Source of the DNA: Anaerocolumna sp.
GTDB lineage: Bacteria; Bacillota; Clostridia; Lachnospirales; Lachnospiraceae
DNA length: 41,449 nucleotides
Reading direction: 5' to 3'
Assembly (NCBI GenBank): GCA_029256725.1
Contig: JAQSXJ010000076.1
Span: 1-41,449, forward strand
The translations under genes were made by a program, and so were the position numbers. Under the pieces are notes generated by a model that saw nothing but the letters and a program-made list of their open reading frames with translations, searched no databases and had not been told where the DNA came from. Shown here one piece after another: positions 9,307-16,513 of the stretch. Every line of letters begins with the position of its first letter. Position 1 is the first letter of the stretch.

Positions 9307-9963
9307 ATGCAGCAGTATAAATACAATATTCAATGTGATACACTAACACCGGAGCAGGAATTCTATCAGGAATCTTACGTATTTTTGGAAGGAGCTATTA
9401 TAGAAGTTCTTTCAAGACTGGAGATTATCAGAAAATATAAACTTACAAAAGGCTTAAATGATCCTATTGAGCACTGTAAGGCAAGAATAAAATCAGCAGA
9501 AAGCATGAAAGAGAAGTTAGAGCGAAAGGAACTATCGGTTACTGTAAATAATGCGCTTACTCAAATATTTGATGCAGCAGGTATTCGTATCATATGTACC
9601 TTTCTCGACGATATCTACTGGATTGTTGATATGCTTAAGAATCAGGAAGACTTTGAAGTGATTGAGGAGAAGGATTATATCAGAAATCCCAAGCCCAATG
9701 GATATCGAAGCTACCATTTAATCCTTATGGTTCCCCTTCATTTAGAAGACCATATTCAAAAGGTATATTGTGAGCTTCAGATAAGGACCATTGCAATGGA
9801 TTGCTGGGCAAGTCTGGAACACCAAATGAAGTACAAAAAGGACATAACCTGCCCGGATATGATAACGGCAGAGTTAAAGTGTTGTGCTGATGAGATGGCG
9901 TCAACTGACTTAAATTTTCAGACCATTCTAGATATGATAAAGGTAAATGCTATGAATCTGTAG
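9307..9963 (+). CDS. small alarmone synthetase (RelQ/YjbM-like GTP pyrophosphokinase)
   Basis: The product is a single RelA/SpoT synthetase domain of 218 aa, without the hydrolase, TGS or ACT domains of full-length Rel. This is typical of small alarmone synthetases that make (p)ppGpp or pGpp from GTP/GDP and ATP. Visible motifs are RIKSAESMKEKLERK, the FDAAGIRIICTF strand where the metal-binding Asp lies, the NPKPNGYRSYH substrate loop, and ELQIRTIAMDCWASLEHQMKYK. GGAGG at 9296-9300 lies 6 nt before the ATG. It stands alone, with regulatory genes downstream. RelQ versus RelP cannot be settled by eye; the length and the RT-AMD-WASLEH motif favour RelQ. Confidence 0.93.
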   Translation: MQQYKYNIQCDTLTPEQEFYQESYVFLEGAIIEVLSRLEIIRKYKLTKGLNDPIEHCKARIKSAESMKEKLERKELSVTVNNALTQIFDAAGIRIICTFLDDIYWIVDMLKNQEDFEVIEEKDYIRNPKPNGYRSYHLILMVPLHLEDHIQKVYCELQIRTIAMDCWASLEHQMKYKKDITCPDMITAELKCCADEMASTDLNFQTILDMIKVNAMNL

Positions 9964-10182
9964 TAACGAAAGACAAATGATAAGTTAAAAATTGAGTACC
10001 AGTTTAATGGAAAAGCTGGCTGAGACAATAGAATGAAAAATGTTTGCACTTCTCCTGTGATACCGGTAAACAACCATAGCTGCTAGAACTTAGTTTGAAA
10101 AAATATAATGGTAGTAGAGCGGTAGTGGAGCAGGATAATAATGCGGACTATATTTGTTAAAACATAGATTAAAAGAAAATAT
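9964..10182. other. intergenic stretch before the duplicated leader
   Basis: No gene, clear promoter or strong hairpin was recognised in this part. It runs directly into the duplicated leader that precedes the two-component genes. Confidence 0.4.
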
Positions 10183-10378
10183 GGCGATACAAAGGTGCCA
10201 CAATTGATTCTTTCAATCTGAATTATTTGTGGCAGTACCTCAGGTCTGCCGGCGGTATGAAATAGGGATAAGAGTGGAAGGAAATATAATATCGAAAGGC
10301 TGCCACATTAAGATTCTTTCACTCTTTTTATTTGTGGCAATATCGCAGGTATGTAAGCGATATGCAATGGGAGAAAAT
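10183..10378 (+). repeat. 105-bp tandemly duplicated hairpin leader of the two-component operon
   Basis: Two copies align without gaps at a period of 105 bp. In each, TGCCACA (10196-10202; 10301-10307) pairs with TGTGGCA (10228-10234; 10333-10339). Each is followed by a matching segment with CAGGT, GCGNTATG and AATGGG/AATAGG. The second copy runs into the ribosome binding site and start of the response regulator gene. Because 105 is divisible by three, the duplication stays open in frame upstream of the gene (VAVPQVCRRYEIG and VAISQVCKRYAMG if translated), which explains a longer apparent ORF starting at 10229. A structured leader, regulator sites, or a recent duplication of the 5' region are all possible. 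Confidence 0.75.
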
Positions 10379-11068
10379 ATGAGAATACTATTAGCGGAAG
10401 ATGAAAAGGAACTGTCCAACGCACTGGTTGCCATACTTAAACACAATAATTATTCAGTAGATCCTGTATATGATGGAGCGGATGCTTTGGATTACGGATT
10501 ATCAGAGAATTACGATATTATAATATTAGACATCATGATGCCGAAGTTAAGTGGCCTTGAAGTATTAAAAAAGCTCAGGGATAAGGGCATTCATACGCCT
10601 ATACTAATGCTTACGGCAAAGGCTGAAATCGAAGACCGGATCACGGGACTTGATTTAGGAGCAGATGATTATTTGAGCAAACCTTTTGCTATGGGAGAAT
10701 TACTGGCAAGAATCCGTGCAATGGGCAGAAGAAAATCTGAATTCACCCCTAACATCATTGGTGTAGGCAATGTGTCCCTGAATAAAGAAAACTATGAATT
10801 GACAAATGATAAAGCTTCTTTAAGATTAGGCAATAAGGAGTATCAAATGATGGAAATGCTTATGGTAAATCCGAAGCGGCTGATTTCCACAGAGCAGTTT
10901 ATGGAGCGTATCTGGGGATATGATGCCCAGGCAGAGATTAATGTTGTGTGGGTATATATTTCCTATCTTCGAAAGAAGCTGGATTCCCTTGAAGCGAATG
11001 TTAAAATAAAAGCAGTACGGGGAGTAGGATATCAATTGGAAGTCTGTGAGGAGGCAGAGAATGATTAG
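10379..11068 (+). CDS. OmpR/PhoB family response regulator
   Basis: This is a DNA-binding response regulator of 229 aa. The receiver domain occupies about residues 1-115, with acidic pocket residues in AEDE, phosphoacceptor Asp51 in IIILDIMMP, Thr79 and Lys101 (YLSKPF). The C-terminal winged helix (about 130-225) ends in the typical VRGVGYQLE. The frame is open further up to 10229, but that part is the duplicated leader; GGGAG at 10369-10373 lies 5 nt before ATG 10379, which gives the usual family length. An in-frame ATG at 10367 is the alternative. The kinase gene overlaps by 8 nt, so the pair is translationally coupled. Targets may include the direct repeats upstream of the VTC operon at 12382. 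Confidence 0.92.
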   Translation: MRILLAEDEKELSNALVAILKHNNYSVDPVYDGADALDYGLSENYDIIILDIMMPKLSGLEVLKKLRDKGIHTPILMLTAKAEIEDRITGLDLGADDYLSKPFAMGELLARIRAMGRRKSEFTPNIIGVGNVSLNKENYELTNDKASLRLGNKEYQMMEMLMVNPKRLISTEQFMERIWGYDAQAEINVVWVYISYLRKKLDSLEANVKIKAVRGVGYQLEVCEEAEND

Positions 11069-12194
11069 GGAGCTGCAAAAGAAATTTATTACGATTACTA
11101 TGGTTTCCTTATTTTTAGTTATTCTCTTACTGATCGGTACCATCAATGCTGTAAATATCTATCAGATGAATCATAAGATAGATGGAGCTTTGAAGATCTT
11201 ATCGGAAAATCAGGGTACATTTCCTAAATTTGATAAAGGAAAACCGCCCGGTGAGAATTTCGATTTCGGCTTCCGGTTAAGCGAAGAGACACCATTTGAA
11301 ACGAGATATTTTACTGTAAGACTCAGCGCAGAAGGAATAGCCAACCAGATTGATACCAGTCATATTAGAGCAATTTCTTCAAGTGATGCAAGAGAATATG
11401 CAGAGGAAGCCTTTCAAAACGGCAAAAAGAGCGGCTTTAAGGAATCTTATAAATATGTAGTGGTAGCGCAGGACAGCGGATACTTGGTTATCTTTATGGA
11501 TTGCAGCAATTCCCTGCAGACAATGAGCTTTTTTCTCTTTATTTCCATAGCTGTTGCCCTTGGCACCTTACTTCTTATGTTTATATTGGTTTCAATCTTT
11601 TCCAGAAAAGCGTTGACTCCGATTATTGAAAGCATGGAGAAGCAGAAGCAGTTCATAACCGACGCAGGGCATGAAATAAAGACGCCCCTTGCCATTATCT
11701 CTGCCAATGCAGATGTGCTGGAACTTACCGGGGGAGAGAGCGAATGGATTATAAGCATTAGAAATCAGGTTACAAGGCTTGATAAATTGGTAAAGAATCT
11801 TCTGATGTTATCTAGAATGGATGAAGGAACCATGAAAACCGGTTTTGCGGAATTTGATATCAGCAGAACTGTCAAAGAAACCGCCGGTTCCTTTAAGGCA
11901 GTGGCCGAAACCCAGAATAAGGCTTTCCTGTTAGAGGTGGAAGAGGGACTAAAGCTATACGGTGAAGAGAATAGCATCCAGCAGTTAGTATCAAACCTTG
12001 TTGATAATGCCTTAAAGTATTCAGCAGCAGGTGGAAGAATCAAGGTAAGCCTTACCCCCTATAAGAAAGGAGTAAAGCTGGAGGTATTTAACACAACGGA
12101 TATGTCAGCAGATGCATTGACAAAAGAAAATCTTAATAAGCTTTTCGACCGTTTCTACCGTGCGGATTCCTCCAGATCCAGAGATACAGGATAA
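11061..12194 (+). CDS. sensor histidine kinase, C-terminally truncated before the G2 box
   Basis: This is a membrane sensor kinase with one transmembrane helix at about residues 10-31, an extracytoplasmic segment of about 125 residues, and a second helix at about 156-180. A HisKA domain carries His204 (DAGHEIKTPLA), followed by the ATPase domain with its N-box NLVDNALKYS. The ORF ends at LFDRFYRADSSRSRDTG and then TAA. Relatives continue directly with the G2 box (G-x-GIGL) and a final helix, which are absent here in all three frames. About 35-45 residues seem to be lost, so ATP binding and autophosphorylation are doubtful. Start: GAGGAGG at 11048-11054 lies 6 nt before ATG 11061; an in-frame GTG at 11046 is less likely. 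A terminator follows 55 nt later. Confidence 0.9.
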   Translation: MIRELQKKFITITMVSLFLVILLLIGTINAVNIYQMNHKIDGALKILSENQGTFPKFDKGKPPGENFDFGFRLSEETPFETRYFTVRLSAEGIANQIDTSHIRAISSSDAREYAEEAFQNGKKSGFKESYKYVVVAQDSGYLVIFMDCSNSLQTMSFFLFISIAVALGTLLLMFILVSIFSRKALTPIIESMEKQKQFITDAGHEIKTPLAIISANADVLELTGGESEWIISIRNQVTRLDKLVKNLLMLSRMDEGTMKTGFAEFDISRTVKETAGSFKAVAETQNKAFLLEVEEGLKLYGEENSIQQLVSNLVDNALKYSAAGGRIKVSLTPYKKGVKLEVFNTTDMSADALTKENLNKLFDRFYRADSSRSRDTG

Positions 12195-12248
12195 GAAAGC
12201 AAGTAATATTTATATTGGTTTATCAGGTAGCAGATATTGAATAATAAA

Positions 12249-12297
12249 AAGAGCGGAATCATTATCAGAGAAAGAGATAATTGATTTCGCTCTTTTT
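12249..12297 (+). terminator. terminator after the two-component genes
   Basis: A long stem, AAGAGCGGAATCATTATC (from 12249) with GATAATTGATTTCGCTCTT (12275-12293), has a short purine loop and is followed by a T-run. It separates the regulator pair from the VTC operon. Confidence 0.88.
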
Positions 12298-12381
12298 ATA
12301 GTCAGAGAAAAGAGATGTTGCATACGAAACCTTTAAACCCTCAATAAGATTATGTAAAATTATCCTCTTACTTCTGTAAAT

Positions 12382-12436
12382 TTAAAGTAAAATTAAAGTC
12401 TAATTTAAAGTTCATTTTAAGTTGGCAGGTTACAAT
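12382..12436 (+). promoter_or_regulatory. promoter with four TTAAAGT-type direct repeats
   Basis: TTAAAGT occurs at 12382-12388, 12393-12399 and 12405-12411, and TTTAAGT at 12416-12422. The repeats lie on one face of the helix at 11-12 bp spacing. The -10 TACAAT follows at 12431-12436, with no good -35, and the last repeats occupy the -35 position. Tandem half-sites at this spacing in front of a weak -35 are typical of activators of the OmpR/PhoB/PhoP family, so the regulator encoded at 10379 is the natural candidate. The link is inference. Confidence 0.7.
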
Positions 12437-12491
12437 AAGTTTATCAGTTAGAACAAAACAAGAAACAGAACAAAAGGCAGGAGGGATTTTT

Positions 12492-13223
12492 ATGAGTCAG
12501 TTTCAGGGAACCTTTAAACGTTACGAGAAGAAATACTTACTGAGTGAGATGGAATACAAACAGCTGAGAGCAAGGCTTCAAGATAAACTATGTGTAGATG
12601 CATATGGTAACACAACAATCTGTAATATTTACTTTGACACCCCTTCATATCAGTTGGTAAGAACCTCCATGGAGAAACCAGTTTATAAAGAAAAGCTTAG
12701 GCTTAGAAGTTATGGTACTCCACAGGAAGGAGATACAGTATTTATAGAATTAAAGAAAAAATATAAAGGCGTAGTTTATAAAAGACGTGAAAAGCTTGAA
12801 CTTAATAAAGCTGAGAATTATTTATATGATAAGAAACCTGCAACAGAAGACTCCCAGATCATCAGGGAAATAGACTGGTTCTTACAGTTTTACAGTGATA
12901 TTGCTCCTGCTATGTATATTGCCTATGACAGAGTTGCCATGTATGGAGTAGAGAACTCTGAATTACGGGTTACCTTTGACACAAACATTCTCTGGAGAGA
13001 AGATACATTGTTTCTTGAGGCTGGCAAATATGGCAACGCATTACTGCCCGAAGGCTATCGGCTAATGGAAATCAAAATACCCGGAACAATGCCCCTCTGG
13101 TTGTCTCATATACTGGATGAACTTGAGATTTATCCGACCTCTTTTTCGAAATACGGCAGAGGTTATGAGCAGCTTACAAATAGAAATGTATACGAAAGAA
13201 TGGGAGGAAAAAAATATGCTTAA
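12492..13223 (+). CDS. VTC-domain protein (polyphosphate polymerase-like)
   Basis: The 243-aa protein consists of a single VTC / polyphosphate polymerase-type domain of the triphosphate tunnel fold. Basic and acidic tunnel-lining patterns are visible: FKRYEKKYLL at the start, YKEKLRLRSYG, FIELKKKYKGVVYKRR, and MEIKIPG near the end. In yeast, Vtc4 with this fold makes polyphosphate from ATP at a membrane. This bacterial form lacks the SPX and transmembrane parts. The following gene encodes a small membrane protein (DUF4956) whose start overlaps the stop by 8 nt, so the two are probably made together and may form a membrane complex. Gene start: GAGGG just upstream of ATG 12492. The polymer actually made by this family is not settled from sequence. 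Confidence 0.9.
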   Translation: MSQFQGTFKRYEKKYLLSEMEYKQLRARLQDKLCVDAYGNTTICNIYFDTPSYQLVRTSMEKPVYKEKLRLRSYGTPQEGDTVFIELKKKYKGVVYKRREKLELNKAENYLYDKKPATEDSQIIREIDWFLQFYSDIAPAMYIAYDRVAMYGVENSELRVTFDTNILWREDTLFLEAGKYGNALLPEGYRLMEIKIPGTMPLWLSHILDELEIYPTSFSKYGRGYEQLTNRNVYERMGGKKYA

Positions 13224-13881
13224 TTCTGTTTTAACAGGAACATTTACAATACAGTCTTTTCTGCTTTGCACAGCATGTTCAATTATACTGGGAGGAATTG
13301 TTGCCTGGGTTCACAGCAAATTCAGTAACAGCAGCAAAGGATTTGTAATGACAATTGCTTTAATGCCCGCAATTGTTCAGATGGTAATTATGCTGGTTAA
13401 TGGTAATTTAGGTACCGGTGTTGCGGTTATGGGAGCTTTCAGTCTGGTTCGTTTCCGCTCCATCCCGGGCCATGCTAAGGAAATTACAAGTATCTTTATG
13501 GCAATGGCAATCGGTCTGGCTACCGGAACCGGTTATCTTACAGCAGCAGGGCTCTTTGTCCTGATAATCGTAATTGTCATCTGCTTATATAACTTTACCG
13601 GTTTTGGTGAGACAAAGCAGCAGGATAAGGATTTAAACATTACCATACCCGAAGGACTGGATTATTCCGGAGTATTTGATGATCTATTTGAAAAATATAC
13701 AAACAGATCTGAGCTGGTTATGGTAAAAACAGCAAATATGGGAAGCCTTTATAAATTAAGTTATCGTATCGGATTAAAAAATCCGGCTCAGGAAAAAGCA
13801 TTTATTGATGAACTTCGCTGCCGAAACGGTAACTTAGAAATTTCCTGTAAAAAGGCATCCTTTGGAACAGAAGAATTATAA
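13216..13881 (+). CDS. DUF4956 membrane protein
   Basis: This is a DUF4956 family protein of 221 aa. The N-terminal half is strongly hydrophobic with about three or four membrane segments (FTIQSFLLCTACSIILGGIVAW, FVMTIALMPAIVQMVIMLV, AMAIGLATGTGYLTAAGLFVLIIVIVI). The conserved stretch GAFSLVRFRSIPG lies between them. The C-terminal 90 residues form a cytoplasmic domain. The frame is open upstream from 13117 inside the VTC gene, but GGAGG in the VTC tail lies a few bases before ATG 13216, and this start gives a clean membrane N-terminus. The 8-nt overlap with the VTC gene implies coupled translation. Such pairs occur widely in Firmicutes next to CotH-like or Cthe_2159-like genes; the biochemical role is not known to me. 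Confidence 0.9.
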   Translation: MLNSVLTGTFTIQSFLLCTACSIILGGIVAWVHSKFSNSSKGFVMTIALMPAIVQMVIMLVNGNLGTGVAVMGAFSLVRFRSIPGHAKEITSIFMAMAIGLATGTGYLTAAGLFVLIIVIVICLYNFTGFGETKQQDKDLNITIPEGLDYSGVFDDLFEKYTNRSELVMVKTANMGSLYKLSYRIGLKNPAQEKAFIDELRCRNGNLEISCKKASFGTEEL

Positions 13882-13926
13882 CAGTGAATATCCAATTAAA
13901 GATGGAGGATTCAGGAAGGAGTTACT

Positions 13927-15690
13927 ATGAAAAGACTAAAATATATAATTGTAGCAGCGACTATATCAGCAATGGTAATAACCGGATGCAGCAGTTCTAA
14001 TACGAGTAAAACAGATGAAAGTTCAACGACAACGACACAAGAGGCAGAAACTTCATCCTCAACTACTACTGCTATTCAGACGGGAATTGAAACTGCCTCG
14101 CAGATAGAAGTGGACAAGGAATTTACTGCCAGAGACTTAGAAGTTGGTTATGAAGAGAGCACCGCTATAAACATTACTTTAAAAGATAATGCTTCTACAG
14201 TATCCGGTTCCGGTGCTGAAGTAAAGGATAATACCATTACGATAAACAGTGAAGGCACCTATGTAATCACCGGAACTTTAACTGAGGGTCAGATTGTTGT
14301 GGAGGCTGCTGATACTGAAAAGGTACAGCTTGTATTAGACGGTGTAACCATTCACAACTCCACTTCTGCAGCTATTTATATCAAGAGTGGGGACAAGGTA
14401 TTTATTACACTGGAGGAAGGCACCGTTAATACCCTGACAGACGGTACAGAATATGTACAGACAGATGATAATACAATAGACGGTGTAATCTTTAGTAAAG
14501 CAGATCTAACCTTTAACGGCAGCGGAACCCTTAATCTTAGAGCCAGCTATAAACATGGTGTTGTGTCTAAGGATGATGTTGTAGTAACCGGTGGTATTTA
14601 TAATATTACCGCAGTAAAAGATGCTATTAATGGTAAAGATGCAGTAAAAATTAAAGCTGGTACTTTTACCTTAAGTTCAGATACTGGAAATGGTATTCAG
14701 TCTAAGAATGCAGATGATACGACAAAAGGTTATGTATATATTGCTGGCGGTACCATAACAGTTATTAAATGCCAGGAAGGTATTGAAGGAACAGTAATCA
14801 TTATAGATGACGGTGTAATTAATATTACAGCCTCTGATGATGGAATGAACGCAGCAAGCGGTTCTAATGATACCAGTGAAACAGAAGGAACTGAGAATGG
14901 CTTTCCCCAGGGCGGTGAAAATATGACTCCTCCGGAGAATGGTTCCTTCCCTGGTCCAGGATCAACAGATGAGAATGGAAGTACGGCCTCCGGAGATACT
15001 GCAAATGCCGGAAATGCACCTGCAGGCGGAGGACCTCAAAACAATACAACGGATACCTCTGGAACGACAGACAATACCCAGAATGCTAATGGACAGGGAA
15101 ACGACGGACAGGAAAGACCTCAGAATCCAGGTAACTTTGGTGGCGGTGGCGGTAATTTCGGTGGTGGAGGTGGTATGGATCAAGTCGATACCAATTGCTA
15201 CATCTTAATCAACGGCGGTACTATTACAGTGGATGCAGCCGGTGATGGAATTGACAGCAACGGAAACTTATATATAACCGGCGGTACATTATATGTTTAT
15301 GGTCCTACCGGTAATGGTGATGGCGCACTGGATTATAACGGTACCGCAGATATAAGCGGAGGTAATGTATATGTTGCCGGAAGTTCAGGAATGGCGCAGG
15401 GATTTTCTGATACCTCAACTCAGTATTCTATCCTTTATAACTTAACAAGTGTCAGTACAGCAGGAACAGAAGTAACCTTAAAAGATTCAAACGGTAAAGT
15501 GGTTGCCTCCTTCACTCCCGCAAAAGACTATCAGTCAATTGTTATCAGTCTTCCGGAATTAACCAAAGATGCAACCTATACTTTAACCAGCGGCGATCAG
15601 ACGGCAGATATCACACTTTCTTCTGTTGTTACCAGTAACGGACAGCAGGGTATGGGAGGCCAGGGAGGTTTTGGCGGTTCCAGAAAATAA
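13927..15690 (+). CDS. beta-helix lipoprotein, Cthe_2159-like carbohydrate-binding
   Basis: This is a surface lipoprotein of 587 aa: a signal peptide with lipobox VITGC (lipid-attached Cys21), a Ser/Thr-rich linker, and repeated beta-strand turns rich in G, N and D (for example TIDGVIFSKADLTFNGSGTLNL and VYIAGGTITV) that resemble a right-handed beta-helix. These match the Cthe_2159 family, whose founding member was reported to bind cellulose and polygalacturonate. A low-complexity insertion of about 100 residues rich in N, G, P and Q (about 315-418), ending in glycine runs, splits the helix. The C-terminus is again Gly-rich. It is third in the VTC-DUF4956 operon, 45 nt downstream, which suggests that the polymerase-like pair and this surface protein work together. 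The ligand is unknown. Confidence 0.85.
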   Translation: MKRLKYIIVAATISAMVITGCSSSNTSKTDESSTTTTQEAETSSSTTTAIQTGIETASQIEVDKEFTARDLEVGYEESTAINITLKDNASTVSGSGAEVKDNTITINSEGTYVITGTLTEGQIVVEAADTEKVQLVLDGVTIHNSTSAAIYIKSGDKVFITLEEGTVNTLTDGTEYVQTDDNTIDGVIFSKADLTFNGSGTLNLRASYKHGVVSKDDVVVTGGIYNITAVKDAINGKDAVKIKAGTFTLSSDTGNGIQSKNADDTTKGYVYIAGGTITVIKCQEGIEGTVIIIDDGVINITASDDGMNAASGSNDTSETEGTENGFPQGGENMTPPENGSFPGPGSTDENGSTASGDTANAGNAPAGGGPQNNTTDTSGTTDNTQNANGQGNDGQERPQNPGNFGGGGGNFGGGGGMDQVDTNCYILINGGTITVDAAGDGIDSNGNLYITGGTLYVYGPTGNGDGALDYNGTADISGGNVYVAGSSGMAQGFSDTSTQYSILYNLTSVSTAGTEVTLKDSNGKVVASFTPAKDYQSIVISLPELTKDATYTLTSGDQTADITLSSVVTSNGQQGMGGQGGFGGSRK

Positions 15691-15818
15691 GTAAACATAA
15701 GATGGCTCATAAGGCGAATGAAGTTATTATAGACGTAAGGAAATGCCTTATAAGACAAAGTTATAGTAGATACGAAAACTCTAAAATGCTAATATTAAAA
15801 AATGAAGCAATAGTACAA

Positions 15819-15856
15819 CAAAAGGAAGAGCAGATATGTACCTGTTCTTCCTTTTG
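15819..15856. terminator. strong hairpin after the lipoprotein gene
   Basis: CAAAAGGAAGAGCA (15819-15832) and TGTTCTTCCTTTTG (15843-15856) form a 14-bp stem with one G-T pair and a 10-nt loop. The A-rich and T-rich stem base can serve as a terminator for the plus strand, although no separate T-run follows. Confidence 0.65.
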
Positions 15857-15996
15857 CTACAAAACGAGGAATCTTATATAAAAAAATGTTTCAGGCAAAT
15901 CAGACAAAGTTTTTGATATATTTTGTTAGCTTAATCCTATACTCGTAGAATTTCTTCGAAAAAAACCCAATAAGAATAGAAAATTATTACAAATAA

Positions 15997-16255
15997 TTGA
16001 CAAAAAACAATAGGCTATGCATAAAATATGAGGTATAATTTCATTATGTGATACTGTTAAGATTTTATATCTGATACTTAGAGTATGCTTATAAGCTTTC
16101 TGCACCGGGGTTTGGCGTTTCGCTTTATGGGAGGGAAGGCGCTGTTTCGGTTATGTAGTGACGCTATGTACTGGAAAATGTAATATAGTACCGCAAAGTG
16201 GGGCAGTCAGAATGGTGCAATAAGTTTATGAACACACCCTGGTAACCGAGGGAGG
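15997..16255 (+). promoter_or_regulatory. promoter and long, probably structured leader of the XRE gene
   Basis: TTGACA at 15997-16002 with TAAAAT at 16022-16027 (19-bp gap) is a possible promoter. The leader that follows is less AT-rich than its flanks. TGCACC near 16101 can pair with GGTGCA near 16213 and enclose about 110 nt that includes a GTACT / AGTAC hairpin around 16169-16193. Just before the gene, CCCTGG and CCGAGGG can pair and partly cover the GGGAGG ribosome binding site. No riboswitch class that I know fits, so this is only a candidate structured leader. Confidence 0.4.
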
Positions 16256-16261
16256 ATTACA

Positions 16262-16492
16262 ATGGAACTGACGATCGGAGATAATATTAGTTATTTACTA
16301 AAACAAAAGAATCTTACACTAAGCCAGTTAGCAATGCTTATGGAAGTACCGGCAGAACTTGTAGGGAAGTGGGTAAGCGGGAAAGTATTGCCTCATCTGT
16401 ATTATCTGATTAAGATAGCAGATATTTTTGAGATAAGACTCGATGAATTAATCAGAGATGATATGGAGAATGAGGTATTGACAATAAGATAG
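16262..16492 (+). CDS. small XRE-family helix-turn-helix regulator
   Basis: A 76-aa protein made almost wholly of a Cro/C1-type helix-turn-helix: the N-terminal helix is GDNISYLLKQKNLTLSQLA, the turn and recognition helix are VPAELVGKWVSGKVLPHL, and the C-terminal helix DIFEIRLDELIRDD is typical of XRE proteins. No extra effector domain is present. GGGAGG 6 nt upstream supports the ATG. The DUF434 gene begins 21 nt downstream, so both are likely co-transcribed. It may bind its own unusual leader. Confidence 0.88.
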   Translation: MELTIGDNISYLLKQKNLTLSQLAMLMEVPAELVGKWVSGKVLPHLYYLIKIADIFEIRLDELIRDDMENEVLTIR

Positions 16493-16513
16493 AGGAGCTA
16501 ATCAAGTGAGCTT

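Noticed and set aside
16100..16220. c-di-GMP, cobalamin, SAM or glycine riboswitch in the XRE leader
   Set aside because: Closing stem and inner hairpins exist, but none of the signature core sequences of these classes is present.
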